Assembly (NCBI GenBank): GCA_020860865.1
Contig: JAJBTL010000104.1
Coordinates: forward strand, 1 to 18,236
Length of the DNA stretch: 18,236 nucleotides
Reading direction: 5' to 3'
Source: Planctomycetota bacterium
Lineage (GTDB): Bacteria > Planctomycetota > SZUA-567
Shown: positions 13,366 to 18,236 of the stretch, one piece after another
Layout of the letters: each line of letters opens with the position of its first letter
How positions within the stretch are numbered: position 1 is the stretch's first letter
Made by a program: the position numbers and the translations under genes
Notes under the pieces: generated by a model
Seen by the model: only the letters and a program-made list of their open reading frames with translations
What the model was told of the DNA's origin: nothing
Database searches by the model: none

Positions 13366-15147
13366 TTACCGGTCGGCAACCGCTTCCGCCGGTTCCGTCG
13401 ACGATACGGCAGGTATCGAACAGCTTGTACATGCAAGGAGTCCCACGAGAACGCAGAATATCGGGGTGACTCCGACCGTGGAGTCGTTCGTCATCGCGCA
13501 TATGCAGTAGGCAATTATGCCGAGAAAAAGCGCTGCCCGCAATTCATTCCGGCTCCGCACCGCGTAATATGCGGCCAGGACCACCGGAGCCAGGAGGAAA
13601 ACGAAGCCGACAAGGCCCATCTCCACCAGGTACGTCGCCCACACACCGTGGCCCTTGTCCTCGTTCAGGCCAAAGGAAAAACGGGCCTTGTTGTAAAGGT
13701 CGTCATTCGGGAAGGCCAGGGCAAAAGTCCCCGGACCATGCCCGAACCACGGCCGCCGGGCAAAGGTCTCCACGGACCGCGCCCATATATATCCCCGGTA
13801 CGACGCCAGGTGTTCATATCCGGTCGGCTCGTAGGTGGACAACGGGACCTGTTCGGTGAGGCGGCCGCTGGCCCCGTCCACCGCCCACAACCGGGTGCCG
13901 ACGGCGTACAACCGGAGGGTCGCTCCGGGGAGCCGGAGCATGACAAAACCGTTCCGGTTTTCCCCGAGGTAGACATCCGTGACGCCGGGGACCGTGTACG
14001 TGGTGACGTCCCCGGCCACGGTGGAGACGGTAAGGCGGTCTCCCGCTGGCGCGTCCGCCGTCACGACGCGCCAGTCGCCAGCGTGGTCCTTTTCGACGGC
14101 GATTGTCGTCTCGGCCAGACGGAGAAAGAGCCGGCCGTTTTCCAGCCCGACCGATTCGACCGCGAACGACGCGACCGGCGCCGCTCCCGGCGTGAAGCGT
14201 GCCATCAACCTCGACACCGCCCGGCGCGGTCCGGACAGGGCGAGGAGGAGAAGCGGGACGCACAGGACAAGAACAACGCCCCAGGACATGTTCCGCGTCA
14301 GAGTCCGCGCCGTTCCCCGCTTCAGAAATGACCGAACGCCGCGAACAACCGCGTAGACGACCGACAGCGTCACCAGGGTCAAAATCCCGGCCCGGGACTG
14401 GCTGCAGATCACGGCGACGACGGCGCCGCCGTAGGCGACAGCCCAGAACAGCCGCCAGCACCGGCGCGATTCCTGAAAAAGCATGCCGAAGGAGAGCGCC
14501 CCGAGCATCGCCATAAATATGCCGTAATGGTTCGGCTGGAACACGGTTCCGTAGGCGAGGCGGGACTCGGCGAACTGGTACAGGACGTTTTCCCCCTGCG
14601 CGCCCATGAGCCAACGGCCGAAACCGGTCTGCCAGAGATGCCAGCCTGACGCTTCGGCAATGCCGTGCAGCGCTTCGAAAATGGCCAAGCCGCCGATGAG
14701 GCGGAGTAAAAACAACCGCCCTTCCCCGGTCTCGACCATTTCGGCGGTGAACCAGGCGCCGACCACATACGCCCACAGGGCAAACGCCCCTTCGTACAGG
14801 GTCGTGTACCCGGCAAGGGCGGTATTCGGGTACGGCGACAAGACGACGGACACACCCACCGCCAGCGCCGCCGCCGCCATGACGAGACCCAATACCCGCC
14901 GCTTCGGCCGCCAGCCGGCAAGGAGCCGCGCCACGGTGATAACGAGCATCCAGGCGGCGATGCCGACGAGAAGCACCGACTTCCACCAGGGACGAATATC
15001 CCCGACAAAACTCTCCGGGTAGACAAATGTCGCGTCGGGCGCCACCGGCACCATGGCGACGTGCACCGCCAGGGCCGGCAGGAGGATATAACCTATGAGG
15101 GACAGCATACGGGCAGTGCCGGAGGCCGCCGCCACCTGTTTCACCAT
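13366..15147 (-). CDS. O-antigen ligase/polymerase-like (Wzy_C) membrane protein with inserted beta-rich domain
   Basis: Polytopic inner-membrane protein of about 593 residues in the O-antigen ligase/polymerase family, acting on undecaprenyl-linked glycans in the periplasm. Using numbering from TTG 15153: about ten membrane helices, FQPNHYGIF (205-213), SQSRAG (251-256), and the late Wzy_C signature PWFGHGPGTF (468-477) with GHGVWATYLVEMGLVG (501-516). Between the helix at 291-308 and this signature lies a hydrophilic region of about 140 residues (about 320-455), rich in beta-strand patterns such as GRLFLRLAETTIAV and GFVMLRLPGATLRLYAVGTR. ATG 15147 is used; TTG 15153 is equally possible. It follows the small membrane protein gene by only a few bases. 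Polymerase, ligase or oligosaccharyltransferase activity cannot be separated by sequence. Confidence 0.85.
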   Translation of the reverse strand: MVKQVAAASGTARMLSLIGYILLPALAVHVAMVPVAPDATFVYPESFVGDIRPWWKSVLLVGIAAWMLVITVARLLAGWRPKRRVLGLVMAAAALAVGVSVVLSPYPNTALAGYTTLYEGAFALWAYVVGAWFTAEMVETGEGRLFLLRLIGGLAIFEALHGIAEASGWHLWQTGFGRWLMGAQGENVLYQFAESRLAYGTVFQPNHYGIFMAMLGALSFGMLFQESRRCWRLFWAVAYGGAVVAVICSQSRAGILTLVTLSVVYAVVRGVRSFLKRGTARTLTRNMSWGVVLVLCVPLLLLALSGPRRAVSRLMARFTPGAAPVASFAVESVGLENGRLFLRLAETTIAVEKDHAGDWRVVTADAPAGDRLTVSTVAGDVTTYTVPGVTDVYLGENRNGFVMLRLPGATLRLYAVGTRLWAVDGASGRLTEQVPLSTYEPTGYEHLASYRGYIWARSVETFARRPWFGHGPGTFALAFPNDDLYNKARFSFGLNEDKGHGVWATYLVEMGLVGFVFLLAPVVLAAYYAVRSRNELRAALFLGIIAYCICAMTNDSTVGVTPIFCVLVGLLACTSCSIPAVSSTEPAEAVADR

Positions 15148-15157
15148 GGACAATGGA

Positions 15158-15664
15158 TTAGTTCCGCGTTATGTCGAAAGTCAACGGCGGCGAATGGACC
15201 ACGCCGCGCCAGTACGGCGTCTGCCCGTCGTCCGGGCCGGTCGCCGTGTACACGGCCCGCAACACCACCCGGCCTTCCGGCAGGTTCCGGACATCCGGAT
15301 AGACATCGCCGAGGTCGAGGTGTTCCCCGGGCCGGATGACCCGGCCGTCACGCCCATCGGCGCCGGGTCCTTCCTCACTCTGAATCTGGACAACCGCCTC
15401 CCGGACGCCGTTTTCGAGAACAGCCATGAAAAAGCCCATGGCGCCCGTGTTCACGACCAGGTCTTCCCGGCCGCTATTGGCGAGACGGAGAACCATCCGG
15501 CGTTGACCCGACGTTGTGTCCGATACCAGGCGGAGCGTCAGCGGCTGCCTCGTCTGCGACCGGTAGAGCCGGAAGGCGCCGTAGACGCAGGCCGCACCGG
15601 CGAGAACGGCCAGCACATAGCCAAGCCATGGGCGGAATTGTACCTGGGAACCTCGTGGTTTCAT
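15158..15664 (-). CDS. Small single-pass membrane protein with a beta-rich extracytoplasmic domain, function unknown
   Basis: 168 residues, not recognised. A basic N-terminus is followed by one membrane helix (about 13-32, LGYVLAVLAGAACVYGAFRL) and a soluble domain that should face the periplasm, with alternating hydrophobic strands (LTLRLVSDT, RMVLRLANSG, GRVVLRAVYTAT). Start ATG 15664 has GGGAGA nine bases upstream. A longer open frame to 15943 is rejected because its first part shadows the autotransporter barrel. The stop lies 10 bp before ATG 15147 of the wzy-like gene (4 bp before TTG 15153), indicating coupled translation and a partner role in glycan polymerisation, ligation or regulation. 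Confidence 0.75.
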   Translation of the reverse strand: MKPRGSQVQFRPWLGYVLAVLAGAACVYGAFRLYRSQTRQPLTLRLVSDTTSGQRRMVLRLANSGREDLVVNTGAMGFFMAVLENGVREAVVQIQSEEGPGADGRDGRVIRPGEHLDLGDVYPDVRNLPEGRVVLRAVYTATGPDDGQTPYWRGVVHSPPLTFDITRN

Positions 15665-15736
15665 CTCCCCGTGTCTCCCGCAAATGACGGCATCGACCTC
15701 GTGCTGGCGAAACAGAACAGCCGCACCCGATAAAAC

Positions 15737-15767
15737 AGCCCCCACGAATTCGCATTCGATGGGGGCT
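15737..15767 (-). terminator. Terminator of the autotransporter gene
   Basis: Stem AGCCCCCA / TGGGGGCT (15737-15744 with 15760-15767), with an inner CGAAT/ATTCG pairing and a one-base bulge. On the minus strand it continues into GTTTTATC. It lies 28 bp after the autotransporter stop and before the glycan genes, so those need their own promoter or readthrough. Confidence 0.8.
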
Positions 15768-15794
15768 CTGGTTATGGTAGCACTAACATACTCT

Positions 15795-17195
15795 TTAGAA
15801 GTTGACGCCGACAGTGGCCGAGACCCGGTGGCCGTCGAACTTCTTCCGGCCGTCGTAGCGGTAGTCGACGCCGATGTCCATGTTCTTGTACTGGTACTTG
15901 ACGCCGGCGCCGATGTTCCAGCCGTGGCGGCCCGGGGCGGCACCGTAGACGCCGAACGCTTCCGAACCGGCGTAGTCGTAGCGGACAGTGCCTTCGGCGC
16001 CGTCGTTCTTGAAGTTGTACGAATAGCCGCCGGCGACCTTCAGGGTGACGCTGGAGCAGTCGTCGAGTTCATGGACGACGCGGGCGGCGACATCGACCGG
16101 CAACTGGAGGGACTTCTGCTTCATCGTGCCGATAACCTGGCTGACGGCGCCGTTCGCGTTGTACTCGGAACCCTTGTTGTCCGACCAATAGAGGCCGACC
16201 GTCGGGGTGAGGATGAACCGGGTCGCCGCGCCGTTTCCGAAGGTCATGTCCTTGCCGACATTACCGCCGATGTACCAGCTGTTCGTGTGGTTGCTGCCGC
16301 GCTGCCAACGGTTGACGCCGGCGGCGATGTAGCGGTTGTATTCGTTGTCGTTGTAGGCATAGCCGCCGGTGAAGGTGGCGAAGACGCCGTTGGTCGGGCT
16401 GTACCACTGGCCATAGAGCGAGAAGCCGTAGGTGTCGATGGTGTTGTCGTCGTTGACGCCCTTGACATCGTAGTCGCCACGGCTGTAGGTGAAGGCGCCG
16501 CCCATGGTGAAGCAGCCGAAGCTCCGGTCATACCCGAGGGACACGCCGGTGGCCTTGAAGTCGTAGGCTTCGTTGATGCCGTTCTGTTCGCCCTTTTGCT
16601 TGGTGTGGAACGGCGAGACCCAGAAGCGGTTCATGAGGTTCTCGTTCATCCTGGCGGAGGCGAGGGTGGCGTCGCTGCCGAAGCGTTCGATCAGGCCGCG
16701 GCGCTCGGCCATGATGACTTCGTTCCGCGTCTGGAGGACGCCGCCGTTGCCGGCGATGGCGTTGACGACGTTAAAGGCGGTTTCGACTCCCGGGATGGCG
16801 GCGACGCCGTTCAGGACATTCAGGCCCGCGACAACTTCCTGGGCGCTGGCATACGAGGTGCCGGCGGCGTTCGGCCCGCCGTTGAAGAGCTGGTTGATAG
16901 TCGCCTTGGATGTGCTGTCCATGGCGGCGGACTGGACAGCTTTGGCGGTCGCCGGGATGAACTGTCCATGCGAGGAGTCGATAAGCACCATTCTGAACTG
17001 CGACGTGGTGCCGCCGGTCTTGTTGGCAAGATCCGTGACGGCGTAACCCTGGACCGTCAGATCCTCCACATCGCCGCCGAGGCCGTTAATAACATCCCCC
17101 GCACTTGTCGCAGTTGTCGCGGCCATCGCCTTGGTCGCCATACCCGTCATGAGGACGAATATTGCCAGCAATGACACCCATCTCCGTGAAATCAT
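15795..17195 (-). CDS. Short autotransporter (type V secretion) outer-membrane beta-barrel protein
   Basis: 466 residues from ATG 17195, which has AAGGGGAGA upstream; an in-frame upstream extension to 17267 lacks such a site. Signal peptide about 1-25 (LLAIFVLMTGMATKAMA). Residues 26-188 form a short, mostly helical-looking passenger or linker without repeats. Residues 189-466 are the autotransporter barrel: NRFWVSPFHTKQKGEQNG, GVSLGYDRSF, many alternating aromatic strands, and the C-terminal phenylalanine (SATVGVNF) recognised by the BAM machinery. The barrel size suits 12 strands. It is a single-gene unit between a terminator at its 3' end and a 390-bp upstream region. Surface adhesin or stabilising porin-like role possible; passenger function unknown. 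Confidence 0.92.
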   Translation of the reverse strand: MISRRWVSLLAIFVLMTGMATKAMAATTATSAGDVINGLGGDVEDLTVQGYAVTDLANKTGGTTSQFRMVLIDSSHGQFIPATAKAVQSAAMDSTSKATINQLFNGGPNAAGTSYASAQEVVAGLNVLNGVAAIPGVETAFNVVNAIAGNGGVLQTRNEVIMAERRGLIERFGSDATLASARMNENLMNRFWVSPFHTKQKGEQNGINEAYDFKATGVSLGYDRSFGCFTMGGAFTYSRGDYDVKGVNDDNTIDTYGFSLYGQWYSPTNGVFATFTGGYAYNDNEYNRYIAAGVNRWQRGSNHTNSWYIGGNVGKDMTFGNGAATRFILTPTVGLYWSDNKGSEYNANGAVSQVIGTMKQKSLQLPVDVAARVVHELDDCSSVTLKVAGGYSYNFKNDGAEGTVRYDYAGSEAFGVYGAAPGRHGWNIGAGVKYQYKNMDIGVDYRYDGRKKFDGHRVSATVGVNF

Positions 17196-17585
17196 GTTTC
17201 TCCCCTTGTACAGAAAAGCACAGCGCAAAAAGGTAAAATGGTAAAAAGTGTCGTCGTCGGCCGGCACCCGCCATCGACCTCGACATATAAAGACAGCCCC
17301 TCGGACCGTCCGTTTCTACATTTTTAAAAAAAAGCCAAACCGTGTGGGTACAGTCCACCACGCGACACTTCCGGCCATGCTACGGAAGAGTCTTTAACTT
17401 CTATCGGTCCAAGTGTACGGAATAATTACAACTTCAACCGGTTAACGGGCGCCGGGAGGCCCGTTTCGGCTATAACATGTGAGGTGGTAAAAGGTTGGAA
17501 TATTTTGAATTTTTATTTATGGTTGCCGTACGGCGAATAATTCCTGGCCGAGTGCATGTATTAGTAATCCGCTGGCGCCACCTGA
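17196..17585. other. Intergenic region upstream of the autotransporter
   Basis: About 390 bp without a supported gene. Features seen: a small symmetric site CGGACCGTCCG (17302-17312), an AT-rich TTTATAT on the minus strand (around 17285-17291) that could be a -10 for the autotransporter, a CTTCCG/CGGAAG repeat (17368-17388), a 7-bp inverted repeat at 17444-17465, AT-rich sequence around 17496-17520 and the palindrome GCCGTACGGC (17525-17534). Confidence 0.45.
17444..17465. repeat. 7-bp inverted repeat in the autotransporter upstream region
   Basis: AACGGGC (17444-17450), 8-nt loop, GCCCGTT (17459-17465). No U-run follows on either strand. It could weakly end the upstream membrane-protein transcript or be a regulator site. 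Confidence 0.3.
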
Positions 17586-18236
17586 TCACGATCTCGCATC
17601 CGCCGTCGCCCCTCGGCCGAACTGCGCCCCGAGCCACTGGCGAAGGCTCCCGCCGACGCCGCAAGCGACGACGGCGGACAGGCCGAAGAGATCCGCCAGG
17701 ATGGTCTCGCGGCCCCGGTAGCGGGGCGCGAGGCGGAGGACGGGAACATCCGGCGCGGCAGTCGTCACGAGGAACGGGTTCAGGAAGCCGACCCCGGCGG
17801 CATACCCGTCCGCTCCGCCGAGGCTGACGGTTTTCCGGGGAAGGAGTAGCCACTGCCGGTAGGAAAACGCCAATTCGCCGTTGTACGCCTTCTCCAACCG
17901 GCCCACGGTGCGGAGCGGCAGGCCGAATGCGTTTTTGGCTCCGCTTGAGGAAAAGGCGACGACTCCCGGGTCGGTCGCGATTGTTCCACGCCGGAAAAAT
18001 ATGATGTCGGTGGAATAGATTAGCCCGAACAGGCTCAGCCTGAACGACCACCCGGCCAGAACCAGCGAGACGGCGGCAATGATGATGGCGATGACAAGCG
18101 CCGTGTTCGGCGACAGATGGCTGACGGCGGCGAGCCCGCCGACGACGGCGAGGCGGAACGATTTCAGGAGGGCATCGAGGCCGGGGAACGGGCAGATAAG
18201 GATAAGGACGTCGACGACGTTAAACGTCATCCACAC
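17586..18236 (-). CDS. Unrecognised membrane protein, at or near its 5' end at the window edge
   Basis: About 215 residues visible; the frame reaches the right edge. An ATG at 18230 (MTFNVVDVLILICPFPGLDA) may be the real start, but its ribosome binding site would lie mostly outside the window. Hydrophobic segments at about 24-40 and 42-72 (TALVIAIIIAAVSLVLAGWS) suggest two or three membrane helices in the N-terminal third. The rest is soluble, with FFRRGTIATDPGVVAFSSSG and a final GVGGSLRQWLGAQFGRG stretch. The family is not recognised. Amino-acid composition and codon pattern look genuine compared with overlapping frames. Confidence 0.65.
   Translation of the reverse strand: MWMTFNVVDVLILICPFPGLDALLKSFRLAVVGGLAAVSHLSPNTALVIAIIIAAVSLVLAGWSFRLSLFGLIYSTDIIFFRRGTIATDPGVVAFSSSGAKNAFGLPLRTVGRLEKAYNGELAFSYRQWLLLPRKTVSLGGADGYAAGVGFLNPFLVTTAAPDVPVLRLAPRYRGRETILADLFGLSAVVACGVGGSLRQWLGAQFGRGATADARS

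Noticed and set aside
13326..13436. N-terminal extension of the sugar transferase to a TTG start
   Set aside because: Arginine-rich and overlaps the end of the wzy-like gene in another frame; no ribosome site.
15665..15943. N-terminal extension of the small membrane protein
   Set aside because: The extension crosses the terminator and reads as a Thr/Ser/Ala-rich shadow of the autotransporter barrel.
17368..17388. CTTCCG/CGGAAG hairpin as a terminator
   Set aside because: Only 6 bp with a 9-nt loop and a poor T-run; no gene ends just upstream on the plus strand.
17495..17827. Plus-strand TTG-start ORF with a purine-rich upstream site
   Set aside because: Most of it is arginine-rich antisense to the membrane-protein gene at 17586-18236.

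Overview
This window is a GC-rich stretch, probably chromosomal, from what looks like a motile, anaerobic or facultative Gram-negative bacterium. It carries a chemotaxis receptor, a TRAP transporter, a type V (autotransporter) outer-membrane protein and surface-glycan genes. A Desulfobacterota-like or similar host-associated lineage would fit, but no rRNA or marker gene is present, so this is only an inference. Nearly every gene is on the minus strand; the GntR regulator at about 10 kb is the clear exception. There are no tRNAs, rRNAs, CRISPR arrays or insertion sequences. Long plus-strand open frames opposite the real genes are GC-bias shadows.

Layout. 1-1210: 5' part of a methyl-accepting chemotaxis protein gene, cut by the window edge. 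1211-1639: non-coding, with two clear inverted repeats. 1640-2827: MalY/PatB-type PLP enzyme in its own unit, placed after a terminator. 2905-9734: a catabolic and uptake operon read right to left. Its order is a putative 18-aa leader ORF, split transketolase N and C subunits, a 292-bp gap, TRAP solute-binding protein, TRAP small permease, TRAP large permease, SDR dehydrogenase, a second TRAP solute-binding protein, and a strong terminator. 9953-10723: a divergent FCD/GntR regulator; the shared intergenic region holds a perfect 14-bp palindrome and a 12-bp-arm inverted repeat, which are good operator candidates. 10759-10792: a terminator shared with the convergent glycerate 2-kinase (10816-11961).

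12042-15664: three closely spaced surface-polysaccharide or glycosylation genes: a small single-pass membrane protein, a Wzy/O-antigen-ligase-like protein with a large inserted beta-rich domain, and a WcaJ/WbaP-type initiating sugar transferase. 15795-17195: a short autotransporter. 17586-18236: an unrecognised membrane protein, at or near its 5' end at the window edge.

How the genes fit together: the TRAP system, with two periplasmic receptors, should import a small organic acid or related anionic compound. The SDR would oxidise or reduce a hydroxyl or carbonyl group. The two-subunit transketolase would exchange a two-carbon ketol unit. The glycerate kinase could feed a three-carbon acid into glycolysis. 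The FCD regulator would sense the substrate or an intermediate. The substrate cannot be read from sequence alone. The glycan genes and the autotransporter make the right-hand third a cell-surface region.
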